Translations under genes and position numbers: made by a program
Shown here: piece after piece, positions 24,968-32,339 of the stretch
How the letters are laid out: each line of letters starts with the position of its first letter
Numbering within the stretch: position 1 is the stretch's first letter
The notes under the pieces: generated by a model
The model's database searches: none
What the model saw: only the letters and a program-made list of their open reading frames with translations
Told to the model about the DNA's origin: nothing
Assembly (NCBI GenBank): GCA_902794835.1
Contig: CADBIO010000009.1
Coordinates: 1-32,339, forward strand
Length of the DNA: 32,339 nt
From: an uncultured Erysipelotrichaceae bacterium
GTDB taxonomy: Bacteria; Bacillota_I; Bacilli_A; RFN20; CAG-826
Reading direction: 5' to 3'

Positions 24968-26026
24968 ATGGATATCGAATTATTTGACTATGACCTCCCG
25001 GAAGAGCTGATTGCCCAATCCCCGATGGAACAAAGGGATCAATGCCGTTTGATGGTGATTGATCGAGAACATCACACCTTTGAGCATAAACTATTTCATG
25101 ACATCCTCGATTATCTTAAACCGGGCGATGTTTTAGTGCGTAACAATACCAAAGTCATTCCTGCTCGTTTGCTCGGCGTCAAAGTCGAAACCAAAGGGGC
25201 CGTGGAAGTGCTTTTGCTGAAACAATTGGAGAACGACACTTGGGAATGTCTCGTTGGCAACGCCAAATCCGTCAAAGTCGGAAGTCATTGTTCGTTTGGA
25301 AACGGAGAATTGACCTGCACCTGTGTCGGAGTCAAGCCAGAAGGGCTCCGTGATATGCAATTTCACTATCAAGGCATTTTCATGGAAGTCTTAGAGCAAT
25401 TGGGACAGATGCCCTTGCCTCCTTATATCAAAAAACAATGCTCGAATAACGATGACTATCAAACCGTTTACGCCAAAATTCCGGGCAGCGCCGCCGCCCC
25501 TACGGCAGGATTTCATTTCACCAAAGAACTTTTTCAAGAAATCCGCGCCAAAGGCGTGCAAGTGGAAGAAATCACCCTCAATATTGGCTTAGGCACTTTC
25601 CGCCCAGTCAAAGTCAAAGACACCAAAGACCATGTGATGCATTCTGAAATCATCGAAATGGATGAAACGACCGCCAAAGAACTAAATCAAGCCAAAGCAG
25701 AAGGGCGGCGCATCATCGCCATTGGAACCACCTCGGTAAGAACCTTAGAATCCATTTATCAAAAATATGGCCGCTTCCAGGCTACCAGAGAAGCGACTAG
25801 GCTTTACATTGAACCAGGATATCAATATCTTTCTGTTGACGCGATGATCACGAATTTCCACTTACCAAAATCTACCCTTTTGGAACTGGTATCTGCCTTT
25901 GCGGGAAGAAGTTTCACCCTCGCTTGCTACCAAGAAGCCGTGAACCAGCGATATCGTTTCTTTTCCTTTGGAGACGCGATGTTCATCTATGGGAAACATC
26001 AGAATTCTCCAGCCGACAAAGAGTAA
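24968..26026 (+). CDS. queA: S-adenosylmethionine:tRNA ribosyltransferase-isomerase
   Basis: QueA transfers and rearranges the ribose of S-adenosylmethionine onto preQ1-34 in tRNA, giving epoxyqueuosine. 352 residues, full length. Characteristic segments: FDYDLPEELIAQSP at the N-terminus, VRNNTKVIPARLLG, GSAAAPTAGFHFT, ITLNIGLGTFRPVK, IAIGTTSVRTLES and MITNFHLPKSTLLELVSAFAG. The gap to tgt is 3 nt, with AGAGG inside the end of tgt as a modest ribosome site, so it is translated together with tgt. Confidence 0.97.
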   Translation: MDIELFDYDLPEELIAQSPMEQRDQCRLMVIDREHHTFEHKLFHDILDYLKPGDVLVRNNTKVIPARLLGVKVETKGAVEVLLLKQLENDTWECLVGNAKSVKVGSHCSFGNGELTCTCVGVKPEGLRDMQFHYQGIFMEVLEQLGQMPLPPYIKKQCSNNDDYQTVYAKIPGSAAAPTAGFHFTKELFQEIRAKGVQVEEITLNIGLGTFRPVKVKDTKDHVMHSEIIEMDETTAKELNQAKAEGRRIIAIGTTSVRTLESIYQKYGRFQATREATRLYIEPGYQYLSVDAMITNFHLPKSTLLELVSAFAGRSFTLACYQEAVNQRYRFFSFGDAMFIYGKHQNSPADKE

Positions 26027-26074
26027 TCAATGCCATCAAAAATAAAGCTTTTTTCTAAGGAAATCCCCCTTTCG

Positions 26075-26103
26075 TTGTTCTGAATTAGGAAGTCGATTAA
26101 AAT
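26075..26103 (+). promoter_or_regulatory. Probable promoter of queH
   Basis: TTGTTC (26075-26080), a 17-nt spacer and TAAAAT (26098-26103). Unlike its neighbours, queH then has a short leader with GGAG before its GTG start. Confidence 0.6.
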
Positions 26104-26123
26104 AATCCACGGAGAAAGCGGAA

Positions 26124-26774
26124 GTGAAATCGCATCTTACCACACCTAATTATCATCTTCTTTCCCTGGAAGAGATTCGAAAGATTCCTTTCGGCAAAAA
26201 ACCGACGCTTTTGCTGCACGATTGCTGTGGCCCATGCGCCTGTTTTCCGTTGACTTTTTTATGTAAATATTTTGACGTCACGATTTATTACGCCAATTCC
26301 AATATTTTCCCCAAAACGGAATACGATAAGCGTTTAGGGGAAGTCAAACATCTTTTGCAATATCTCAAAGAGGTCTGGCATTACGAAGTGAAATTAGTGG
26401 TCCCAACCTACGATCACGAAACCTATATGCAAGATTTAAAGCCGTTTGCCTCCTTGCCAGAAGGCGGATTTCGCTGCTTTCTCTGCTATCGAAAAAGGAT
26501 GGAAGAAAGTTATCAATATGCCGACGCCCATCATTTTGACTATTTCACAACGGTCATGACAGTCTCCCGACAAAAATCTTCCTTGATCATGAATCAGATC
26601 GGAGAAGAACTATCGAGCCACCATAAAACAAAATACTTCTTTTCCGATTTCAAGAAAGACGACGGCATTAACAAAGGAGTCGCGTTGCGGAACCAAATCG
26701 GCCTTTATTGCCAGCGTTATTGTGGCTGCGAATACAGCCTTAACGAGGCCAAAGATCACCCTGAAAAACCATAA
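26124..26774 (+). CDS. queH: Epoxyqueuosine reductase QueH
   Basis: QueH reduces epoxyqueuosine in tRNA to queuosine and replaces the cobalamin enzyme QueG. 216 residues. The metal/redox cysteines are in place: HDCCGPCACF (adjacent Cys pair near residue 32), FRCFLCYRKRM (CxxC), and LYCQRYCGCEYS at the C-terminus. TTVMTVSRQKS and the FSDFKKDDGINKG segment are also typical. The start is GTG 26124, with GGAG upstream; no ATG fits. It completes the tRNA steps begun by Tgt and QueA. Confidence 0.95.
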   Translation: MKSHLTTPNYHLLSLEEIRKIPFGKKPTLLLHDCCGPCACFPLTFLCKYFDVTIYYANSNIFPKTEYDKRLGEVKHLLQYLKEVWHYEVKLVVPTYDHETYMQDLKPFASLPEGGFRCFLCYRKRMEESYQYADAHHFDYFTTVMTVSRQKSSLIMNQIGEELSSHHKTKYFFSDFKKDDGINKGVALRNQIGLYCQRYCGCEYSLNEAKDHPEKP

Positions 26775-26794
26775 AATTTAGCCGAAATAAAATT

Positions 26795-26825
26795 AAAAAA
26801 TTGTGCACAATGCACAAACTTTTTG
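26795..26825 (+). terminator. Terminator of queH
   Basis: TTGTGCA-CAA-TGCACAA is a perfect 7-bp hairpin with an A-run in front and ACTTTTTGC behind. It separates queH from the ribosomal operon leader. Confidence 0.72.
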
Positions 26826-27075
26826 CTATTTTTTGTTGAATTTTTAAGAAAAAACTCGATGGTTAGCCGATTTTGCCATAAAGGCTAGATATTATCTTCA
26901 TTTTCTCTGCAAAAATTTTGTTGCAAAGCCTTACGCGTAAGCGCATAATTTTCATCGCTGGCGCAAGCGTGGAAGTGCGATGTTGCTGACACACCGAAAG
27001 GCGTTGTCTAGCCCTCGGCTTAGTCAGGGAACTCGCTCTGAGCCTACGCAGCAAGCCTGATGAAATTACAAGGAG
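26826..27075 (+). promoter_or_regulatory. Structured leader of the S10 ribosomal protein operon
   Basis: No protein gene is seen in about 260 nt. The 5' part is AT-rich and may hold the promoter, though no convincing box pair stands out. The 3' part is GC-rich and folds well on paper: palindrome CTTACGCGTAAG (26930-26941); a stem ATCGC (26954-26958) / GCGAT (26977-26981); then a three-way junction closed by TTGCT (26983-26987) / AGCAA (27050-27054), holding a GAAA-capped hairpin (26988-27008) and GGCTTAG (27017-27023) / CTGAGCC (27038-27044). CCCT (27012-27015) could pair with AGGG (27026-27029). It ends just before the rpsJ ribosome site, as expected for an autoregulatory ribosomal leader (L4 in known S10 operons). 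Confidence 0.6.
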
Positions 27076-27083
27076 GAAAAATC

Positions 27084-27398
27084 ATGGCGAAACAACAAGT
27101 CCTGCGCATTAGATTGCAGGCCTACGACCACAAGATCATCGACGTCGCCGCCGAGAAGATTGTTGAAGTCGCGGACAAGACTGGTGCTGAAATCATCGGC
27201 CCAGTGCCTCTCCCAACGGAGAAACAGGTGTACACGATCTTAAGAGCTACCTTCAAATACAAGGATAGCCGCGAACAATTCGAGATCCGTACCCACAAGA
27301 GATTGATCGATATCGTCAATCCTACCAAAGAAACCGTCGAAGCCATCCGTAAACTTGACTTACCAAATGGTGTCGACATCGATGTCACTGCGAAGTAA
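27084..27398 (+). CDS. rpsJ: Small ribosomal subunit protein uS10
   Basis: A 30S head protein that also serves in antitermination as NusE. 104 residues, normal length, with [20 protein letters not shown] at the start and [16 protein letters not shown] and [15 protein letters not shown] further on. ATG 27084 follows AAGGAGG; a possible earlier ATG at 27060 is rejected because that site lies after it. First gene of the S10 operon. Confidence 0.98.
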   Translation: MAKQQVLRIRLQAYDHKIIDVAAEKIVEVADKTGAEIIGPVPLPTEKQVYTILRATFKYKDSREQFEIRTHKRLIDIVNPTKETVEAIRKLDLPNGVDIDVTAK

Positions 27399-27412
27399 GG
27401 AGGAAAACATTC

Positions 27413-28096
27413 ATGAAATCCATTATCGGAAGAAAAATTGGAATGACCGAAGTCTTCGCCACTGACGGAACGATGTACCCTGTCACTGTCATCGAAGTTT
27501 TACCGAACGTCGTCGTTGCCAAGAAAACCAATGAAAAAGATGGCTACGAAGCACTCCAAGTCGGTTATGAACCAATCGCTGAGCGTCGTCTCAACAAATG
27601 CGAGTTAGGCATTTATAAAAAAGCTAACGTAGCCCCTCACGCTCATTTATATGAATTAAAGGGCGATGAAATCTATGGCAAGAACGTTGGCGAAACTCTT
27701 ACCGCCGATCTCTTCCAAGCAGGAGAGGTTGTCGATATCATCGGAACCGCCAAAGGACATGGTTACACCGGTACCATCAAGAGATACCACAACCACATTG
27801 GTCCTAAAGGCCACGGTTCTGGTTATCACAGACAAATCGGCTCCCTTGCCAACAACGGCCGTGATAACAACCGCGTCATCCCAGGCAAGACCATGTCCGG
27901 TCACTGGGGCCCACGCCAAGCCACATTGGAAAATGTTACTGTCATTGCCAGCAACGTTGAAAAAGGATACATCCTCGTCAAGGGCGGAATCCCTGGACCA
28001 AAGAAATCCATCGTTATGATTAGAAGCGCAATCTTAGCCCAATTCGGCAAACCAGAAGTCAAAGAATTGGTCAACCGCGCTGAGAAAGGAGAATAA
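27413..28096 (+). CDS. rplC: Large ribosomal subunit protein uL3
   Basis: An early-assembly 50S protein near the peptidyl-transferase centre. 227 residues, usual length. It starts MKSIIGRKIGMTEVF and carries DIIGTAKGHGYTGTIKRY, GSGYHRQIGSLA and PGKTMSGHWGPRQAT, the central extension that reaches the catalytic centre. It lies 14 nt after rpsJ with an AAGGAGG site. Confidence 0.98.
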   Translation: MKSIIGRKIGMTEVFATDGTMYPVTVIEVLPNVVVAKKTNEKDGYEALQVGYEPIAERRLNKCELGIYKKANVAPHAHLYELKGDEIYGKNVGETLTADLFQAGEVVDIIGTAKGHGYTGTIKRYHNHIGPKGHGSGYHRQIGSLANNGRDNNRVIPGKTMSGHWGPRQATLENVTVIASNVEKGYILVKGGIPGPKKSIVMIRSAILAQFGKPEVKELVNRAEKGE

Positions 28097-28101
28097 GAAT
28101 T

Positions 28102-28734
28102 ATGGCAACCAAAACAATTACTCTCCCTGTCGTTTCTCTCGCTGGCGAAAAAGTCGGAGACATCAAATTAAGCGCTGAAGTCTTCGGAATCACCGACAAG
28201 AACGAACAAGTCGTCCATGATGCCGCTGTTGCGGAAGAAGCAAATTATCGCCAAGCAACTGCCAAAACCAAAAAACGCCACGAAGTCAGTGGCGGTGGCA
28301 AGAAACCTTGGAGACAAAAAGGAACTGGCCGTGCCCGTGCCGGCTCCAGCCGCTCCCCAATCTGGGTTGGCGGTGGCACCGTCTTCGGTCCTGATGGCAA
28401 TCAGAGCTACAAGGTGTCTCAAAATAAAAAGGCTCACGCACTCGCGTTAAAGACCGTTCTCTCTCAGAAGGCCGTCAAAGGCTTAATCGTCGTTGACGAT
28501 CTCAAAGTCAAGAAGGTCTCCACCAAAGAATTCGCCCAAGATTTAGTGAATATCAAAGCCGAAGGCAAGATCTTGCTCGTCGCTTCTGACGAAAAGGTCA
28601 TCAAGAGCGCCAGCAACATCGATCGCTTGGAACTCCGTGCCGTCAACAATATCAGCGTTTATGATGTCCTCAATGCCAACGTCCTTGTGATCGGCAAGAA
28701 AGACATCGAAACCCTCGAAGGAGGACTTAAATAA
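28102..28734 (+). CDS. rplD: Large ribosomal subunit protein uL4
   Basis: A 50S protein lining the exit tunnel; in E. coli it represses its own S10 operon. 210 residues, normal length. Typical segments: RQATAKTKKRHEVSGGGKKPWRQKGTGRARAGSSRSP-type tunnel loop (residues about 50-83), VFGPDGNQSYKVS, and the C-terminal LRAVNNISVYDVLNANVLV. Its stop overlaps the rplW start by one base (TAATG). Confidence 0.98.
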   Translation: MATKTITLPVVSLAGEKVGDIKLSAEVFGITDKNEQVVHDAAVAEEANYRQATAKTKKRHEVSGGGKKPWRQKGTGRARAGSSRSPIWVGGGTVFGPDGNQSYKVSQNKKAHALALKTVLSQKAVKGLIVVDDLKVKKVSTKEFAQDLVNIKAEGKILLVASDEKVIKSASNIDRLELRAVNNISVYDVLNANVLVIGKKDIETLEGGLK

Positions 28735-29156
28735 TGGCAACCAAGAAGAAAGAAACCGTCGAAGCAGTGGAAGAAACCAAAACTCCAAAAGCCAAGAAAG
28801 CCCCTGCTAAGAAGGCAGAAAAAGTCGAAAAGAAAGAAGACAAGAAAAAAGTCTTCTCCGCTCCAGTCGCTGCTGACTACAAGATTATCCTTGCACCAGT
28901 CATCACCGAAAAGAGCATGGCTCTCCTTCAAAATTCGAACAAAGTCACCGTCAAAGTCGCTGCCAAAGCGAACAAGACCGCGATCAAGGAAAGCTTCCAA
29001 CGCTTATATCAAGTGTCTGTCGACGATGTCAAGATCGTTAACGTCCTTGCTAAGAGCACAACCAGAGGCGGCCGCTATCAAGGCCACATCTCCGGTTACA
29101 AGAAGGCGATCATCACCATCCATGAAGGCGATGCGATCGACCTCTTCAAAGAGTAA
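28734..29156 (+). CDS. rplW: Large ribosomal subunit protein uL23 with a Lys/Ala-rich N-terminal tail
   Basis: L23 sits at the tunnel exit and docks trigger factor and SRP. The canonical domain begins near residue 48 (DYKIILAPVITEKSM) and runs through the long loop TTRGGRYQGHISGYKKAIITI to the end. In front of it is a tail of about 45 residues of Lys, Ala, Glu and Pro (KAKKAPAKKAEKVEKKEDKK), making 140 residues against the usual 95-100. ATG 28734 overlaps the rplD stop; no other start with a ribosome site lies closer to the canonical domain, so the tail is judged real. Confidence 0.96.
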   Translation: MATKKKETVEAVEETKTPKAKKAPAKKAEKVEKKEDKKKVFSAPVAADYKIILAPVITEKSMALLQNSNKVTVKVAAKANKTAIKESFQRLYQVSVDDVKIVNVLAKSTTRGGRYQGHISGYKKAIITIHEGDAIDLFKE

Positions 29157-29236
29157 GGAATCACCATTAAATCTCGCTTTATATCCTTATATATAAATAA
29201 AAGATTTAAAAAGCATCCAATATAGGAGAAAGAAAA

Positions 29237-30070
29237 ATGGCAATCAAAACTTATAGGCCATATACGAAATCGAGACGTGAAATGGCCTCGCTCTCGTATG
29301 CCGAAATCACCAAGACCACTCCTGAAAAGTCATTGCTCGTCACCAAAAAGCATTCCGGTGGCCGTAACAATCAAGGAGTCATCACCTGCCGTCATCGCGG
29401 CGGTGGAAACAAAAACCGTTACAGAATCATTGACTTCCGTCGCAACAAAGACGGAATCCCAGCAACCGTGAAAGCGATCGAATACGATCCAAATCGTACC
29501 GCCTTCATCGCCTTGCTCGCTTACGCTGATGGCGAAAAACGCTACATCATCAGACCGAAAGATCTCAATGTGGGAACCGTTATCGTCTCTGGCCCAGCAA
29601 CCGACATCAAAGTTGGCAACAACCTTGAACTCAGAAACATCCCTGAAGGCACCTTCGTTCATAACGTTGAATTGATGCCAGGCAAAGGCGGACAACTCTG
29701 CCGCGCTGCTGGCACTAGCGCCCAGGTCCTCGGTACCGACGGAAAATATATCATCCTCCGTTTGGCTTCCGGTGAAGTCCGCAAAGTCTTGGGCCAATGC
29801 CGTGCCACCATCGGCATTGTCGGAAACGAAGATTACAACCTCGTTAACAAAGGCAAGGCTGGCAAAACCCGTTACCAGGGCTTCCGCCCAACCGTCCGTG
29901 GTTCTGCGATGAACCCAGTTGACCACCCTCACGGCGGTGGTGAAGGTAAATGCCCAGTCGGCCGTGACGCCCCACGTACCCCATGGGGTAAGAGAGCAAT
30001 GGGTGTTAAGACCCGTCGCGTCAAGAAGAATTCCACTCGTCTCATCGTAAGACGTAGAAATGGCAAATAA
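29237..30070 (+). CDS. rplB: Large ribosomal subunit protein uL2
   Basis: A core 50S protein needed for subunit association and peptidyl transfer. 277 residues, normal. It starts [16 protein letters not shown], has [19 protein letters not shown], and ends with [18 protein letters not shown] (the conserved loop with the catalytically important His) and GVKTRR. It follows an 80-nt AT-rich gap (29157-29236) with TATATATAAATA, which could hold an internal promoter, and a TAGGAGAAAG ribosome site. Confidence 0.98.
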   Translation: MAIKTYRPYTKSRREMASLSYAEITKTTPEKSLLVTKKHSGGRNNQGVITCRHRGGGNKNRYRIIDFRRNKDGIPATVKAIEYDPNRTAFIALLAYADGEKRYIIRPKDLNVGTVIVSGPATDIKVGNNLELRNIPEGTFVHNVELMPGKGGQLCRAAGTSAQVLGTDGKYIILRLASGEVRKVLGQCRATIGIVGNEDYNLVNKGKAGKTRYQGFRPTVRGSAMNPVDHPHGGGEGKCPVGRDAPRTPWGKRAMGVKTRRVKKNSTRLIVRRRNGK

Positions 30071-30087
30071 GGAAAGGAGATCGAATC

Positions 30088-30378
30088 ATGTCCCGTTCAT
30101 TGAAAAAAGAACCGTTTGTTGATGCTTACCTTCTCAAAAAAGTCGAAGCCATCAAGAAATCGGGCAAAAAAGAGGTCATCAAAACCTGGTCTCGTCGTTC
30201 GACCATCTATCCTGCATTCGTCGAACAAACCTTCGCTGTCTATAATGGCAAAGAACACATCACCGTCTTCGTCACTGAAGATATGGTTGGCCACAAACTC
30301 GGCGAATTCGCCCCAACCCGCAACTTCCCTGGTCACCACGGCAACAACCTCGGCGATCAAGCTGCAGGCAAGAAATAA
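30088..30378 (+). CDS. rpsS: Small ribosomal subunit protein uS19
   Basis: A 30S head protein contacting S13 and the decoding region. 96 residues, normal. [20 protein letters not shown] at the start, then [26 protein letters not shown] and [17 protein letters not shown] are all standard. AAAGGAG precedes the start. Confidence 0.98.
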   Translation: MSRSLKKEPFVDAYLLKKVEAIKKSGKKEVIKTWSRRSTIYPAFVEQTFAVYNGKEHITVFVTEDMVGHKLGEFAPTRNFPGHHGNNLGDQAAGKK

Positions 30379-30389
30379 GGAGTGAGATT

Positions 30390-30905
30390 ATGGCAGAAGA
30401 AAAGAAAACCGTAAAGAAAGCTCCAGCCAAGAAAGCTGCAGCGCCAAAAGCCAAGAAAGAAGCTAAGAAAGCTGAAGTCAAGGCAGAAGAAGTGAAGACT
30501 GAAAAAGTCGAAAAGAAATCCAAAAAGGCTGTGAAGGCTGAACCAGTGAAGGTTGAAAAACCAGCCGTCACCGAAGCTCTCGCCGTTGCCAAAGACGTCC
30601 GCGTCACCCCACGTAAGGTCCGTCTCGTCCTTGACCTCGTCCGTGGCAAAGATGTCGAAGAAGCCCTCAACATCCTCAAGAACGTGAATCGTTCCGCCTG
30701 CACCCCAGTTTCCAAACTGATCAAATCGGCAGCCGCCAACGCCACCAACAACTTCGGACTCGATGGCAGCAAACTCTATGTTGCTGAAATCCAAGCATCC
30801 GATGGCTTGAGAATGAAGAGATACATGCCAAGAGGCAAAGGTTCCTCTTCCGGCTTAATCAAGAGAACTTCCAACATTCGTGTTGTTGTGAAGGAAAGAA
30901 AATAA
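30390..30905 (+). CDS. rplV: Large ribosomal subunit protein uL22 with a Lys/Ala-rich N-terminal tail
   Basis: L22 lines the exit tunnel and reaches its mouth. The canonical domain starts near residue 66 (AVAKDVRVTPRKVRLVLDLV) and continues to the tunnel hairpin region (KRYMPRGKGSSSGLIKRTSN). Before it are about 62 residues of Lys, Ala, Glu and Val (such as VKKAPAKKAAAPKAKKEAKK), giving 171 residues instead of about 110-115. ATG 30390 has an AAGGAGTG site directly after rpsS. Composition matches the tail on L23 encoded in the same operon. Confidence 0.96.
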   Translation: MAEEKKTVKKAPAKKAAAPKAKKEAKKAEVKAEEVKTEKVEKKSKKAVKAEPVKVEKPAVTEALAVAKDVRVTPRKVRLVLDLVRGKDVEEALNILKNVNRSACTPVSKLIKSAAANATNNFGLDGSKLYVAEIQASDGLRMKRYMPRGKGSSSGLIKRTSNIRVVVKERK

Positions 30906-30918
30906 GGAGAGTAAACTA

Positions 30919-31617
30919 ATGGGTCAAAAAGTTAATGCCAACGGCCTCCGTGTCGGAATTAGCCGCGGCTGGGAAGCCAATTGGTTTGCTTCCAAGAAAG
31001 ACTACGCAACGTTCTTAGGCGAAGATATCGCCATCCGTCGTTACTTAGAACCTCTTCTCAAAGAAGCGGTTGTGAGCCACATCGACATCGCTCGTAGCAA
31101 GAAAGACAAAGGCGCATCCGTCATCATCAACGCCTTCGTTGCCCGTCCTGGCATCGTCCTCGGACAAGACAACGCTAAAATCATCGCGATCCGCAATGGC
31201 TTGAAGAAGGTCGTCAAATCCGGTGTTCCAACGATCAACATCGTTGAAGTCAAGAACCCAGATCTCGATGCTACCTTGATTGCCAAATACATCGCATCCG
31301 AAATCGAGAACCGTCAATCCTTCCGCTCCACGCAGAAGAAAGCGATTCAAAGAATGAGAAAGGCTGGTGCCGTCGGTTGCAGAACCCAGTGCCAAGGCCG
31401 TCTCGCTGGCGCGGAAATCGCCCGCCGTGAAGGCTATAAAGTTGGCGTCGTGCCGCTCGAAACCCTTCGCGCCGACATCGACTTCGCAGCCGTGACCGCC
31501 AATACCGCCTATGGCGATATCGGCATCAAAGTCTGGATCTGCCGCAGCACCAAGAAGGTTGACGCAGAGGAAAAGAAGGAAGGAGAACAGGAAAATGTTG
31601 CAGCCAAAGCGCGTTAA
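30919..31617 (+). CDS. rpsC: Small ribosomal subunit protein uS3
   Basis: A 30S protein at the mRNA entry channel with helicase activity. 232 residues, normal. It begins MGQKVNANGLRVGISRGWEA; it has the KH-like region (IVLGQDNAKIIAIRNGLKK, in place of the usual GxxG) and the C-terminal domain RRAQ-like RMRKAGAVGCRTQCQGRLAGAEIAR. The C-terminus ends in an acidic/Lys tail whose last 23 nt overlap the rplP start. Confidence 0.98.
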   Translation: MGQKVNANGLRVGISRGWEANWFASKKDYATFLGEDIAIRRYLEPLLKEAVVSHIDIARSKKDKGASVIINAFVARPGIVLGQDNAKIIAIRNGLKKVVKSGVPTINIVEVKNPDLDATLIAKYIASEIENRQSFRSTQKKAIQRMRKAGAVGCRTQCQGRLAGAEIARREGYKVGVVPLETLRADIDFAAVTANTAYGDIGIKVWICRSTKKVDAEEKKEGEQENVAAKAR

Positions 31618-32146
31618 ATATCGCCGTCCACATCGCCTCTCCTATGAAGGCGTCGCCTCAAAAGGCAACACCATCGAATTCGGCGAATATGGACTTGTGG
31701 CCACTGAAGGTGGTTACATCGACAATCATCAAATCGAATCTGCTCGTATCGTGCTCTCCCGTTACACCGACAGAGCCGGTAAGATCTGGATTAGAGTCTT
31801 CCCTCATCTTGCCAGAACCAAGAAACCAGCCGAAGTCCGTATGGGTTCCGGTAAAGGTTCCCCAGAATCCTGGGCAGCCGTCGTCAAAAAAGGCCGCGTG
31901 ATCTTCGAGATCGGTGGCATTGACGCGGAAACCATGCTCAAAGCATTGCATCAAGCGGGTTTCAAACTCCCAATCAAGACCAAGATCTTAAAGAGAACCA
32001 AAGCGCTCTCTGCCGAAGAACTTGAGAAGATGGAAGAGACCCATGAATCCGCCCTTGAAAAACTCGAAGCTGAAGACAATCTCGTCGCCGAAACCGTCTC
32101 TGACACCGGCAACGAAACTCCAGCAACAGAGGAAGGAGCGAAATAA
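31595..32146 (+). CDS. rplP: Large ribosomal subunit protein uL16 with an acidic C-terminal tail
   Basis: L16 organises the A-site region of the 50S. ATG 31595 lies inside the end of rpsC with AAGGAAGGAGAACAGG as ribosome site; the protein then starts [14 protein letters not shown], as in all bacteria. It keeps [13 protein letters not shown] and FEIGG. The usual protein ends near residue 135-140 ([11 protein letters not shown]); here about 47 further residues follow, mostly Glu, Ala, Ser and Thr ([20 protein letters not shown]...), total 183. Its stop overlaps the rpmC start by one base. Confidence 0.97.
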   Translation: MLQPKRVKYRRPHRLSYEGVASKGNTIEFGEYGLVATEGGYIDNHQIESARIVLSRYTDRAGKIWIRVFPHLARTKKPAEVRMGSGKGSPESWAAVVKKGRVIFEIGGIDAETMLKALHQAGFKLPIKTKILKRTKALSAEELEKMEETHESALEKLEAEDNLVAETVSDTGNETPATEEGAK

Positions 32147-32339
32147 TGACCATTAAAGAATTAAGGGCCTTGACCCCAGAAGAGCTTAACGAGAAGATCG
32201 CTGAATTGAAACAACGTCAATTCGAACTTCGCCGTCAAGCCGCCGTCGGACAATTAGAGCATCCAGACGACTTACACTTCGTCCGTAAGGACATCGCCAA
32301 AGCTGAGACTGTCAAACGTGAGCGTGAGCTCCAAATCAA
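32146..32339 (+). CDS. rpmC: Large ribosomal subunit protein uL29 (cut by the window end)
   Basis: ATG 32146 overlaps the rplP stop (TAATG). The visible 64 residues, [20 protein letters not shown] then LKQRQFELRRQAAVGQLEHP and VRKDIAKAETVKRERELQI, match L29, a small helical protein at the tunnel exit beside L23. The family has about 62-70 residues, so only a few are missing, unless it also carries a tail like its operon neighbours. Confidence 0.96.
   Translation, partial: MTIKELRALTPEELNEKIAELKQRQFELRRQAAVGQLEHPDDLHFVRKDIAKAETVKRERELQI

Noticed and set aside
26826-27083. tRNA or small RNA gene in the rpsJ leader
   Set aside because: Its stems do not form a cloverleaf with T- and D-loop consensus bases, and the structure ends right at the rpsJ ribosome site, so a cis-acting leader is the better reading.
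29330-29932. 200-codon open frame antisense to rplB
   Set aside because: It mirrors the codon bias of a highly expressed gene, has no ribosome site, and its protein has no recognisable domain. The same holds for antisense frames over rplC, rplD, rplV, the ABC permease and the ABC ATPase.

Overview
The window looks like a chromosomal segment of a low-to-moderate GC Firmicute or Mollicutes-related Bacilli (RF39/Erysipelotrichia/Acholeplasma-like). The reasons are the Firmicutes-style S10 ribosomal operon order, AAGGAGG ribosome binding sites, a CcpA-type cre operator, the QueT/Tgt/QueA/QueH salvage set, RarA, single-chain SdaA and compact gene packing. UGA is used as stop, so this is the standard bacterial code. 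The lineage is an inference; no rRNA or tRNA gene is present to fix it.

Layout. 1-1673: 3' part of a two-domain FtsX/MacB-like permease with its terminator. About 1830-6300: an accessory island. It holds a minus-strand toxin C-terminal relic with an intact, translationally coupled candidate immunity gene. On the plus strand it holds a WYL regulator, a uracil-DNA-glycosylase-fold-like protein, an 80-aa repeat protein (7(1) septoil-knot/DUF6150-like) and a soluble AAA+ ATPase fused to an M41 (FtsH-type) metalloprotease without membrane segments. 6417-9019: trpS and, convergent, rarA. 9184-14138: an ABC importer operon (lipoprotein, fused double permease, ATPase with a long insert) driven by a promoter whose spacer contains a near-perfect cre box. 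14268-15918: mscL with an enlarged outer loop, and a RimK-like ATP-grasp ligase on the opposite strand. 15995-20181: NAD synthetase with a Phd/YefM antitoxin-like N-terminal domain, a GtrA-like membrane protein and a BaiN/HI0933-type flavoprotein. 20281-23103: an unknown eight-helix membrane protein, a P-loop kinase and L-serine dehydratase. 23122-26774: a queuosine salvage cluster (candidate preQ1-I riboswitch, queT, tgt, queA, queH). 26775-32339: a structured leader, then the S10 operon rpsJ-rplC-rplD-rplW-rplB-rpsS-rplV-rpsC-rplP-rpmC, cut by the window end.

How it works together. The queuosine cluster imports a precursor, swaps it into tRNA, adds the cyclopentane and reduces it, with preQ1 probably sensed in the queT leader. 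The ABC operon is probably carbon-catabolite controlled. Several first genes (nadE, tgt, sdaA, gtrA and probably rimK and the kinase) have a -10 hexamer 6-9 nt before ATG and no Shine-Dalgarno, which suggests leaderless mRNAs. Operon-internal, ribosomal and island genes have strong Shine-Dalgarno sites.

The most unusual items are the antitoxin-domain/NAD-synthetase fusion with a perfect inverted repeat in its divergent promoter, the island with the soluble AAA+-M41 protease, the Lys/Ala-rich tails on the two tunnel-exit proteins L22 and L23, and the three-way-junction leader before rpsJ. All homology calls come from reading motifs; no database search was run.
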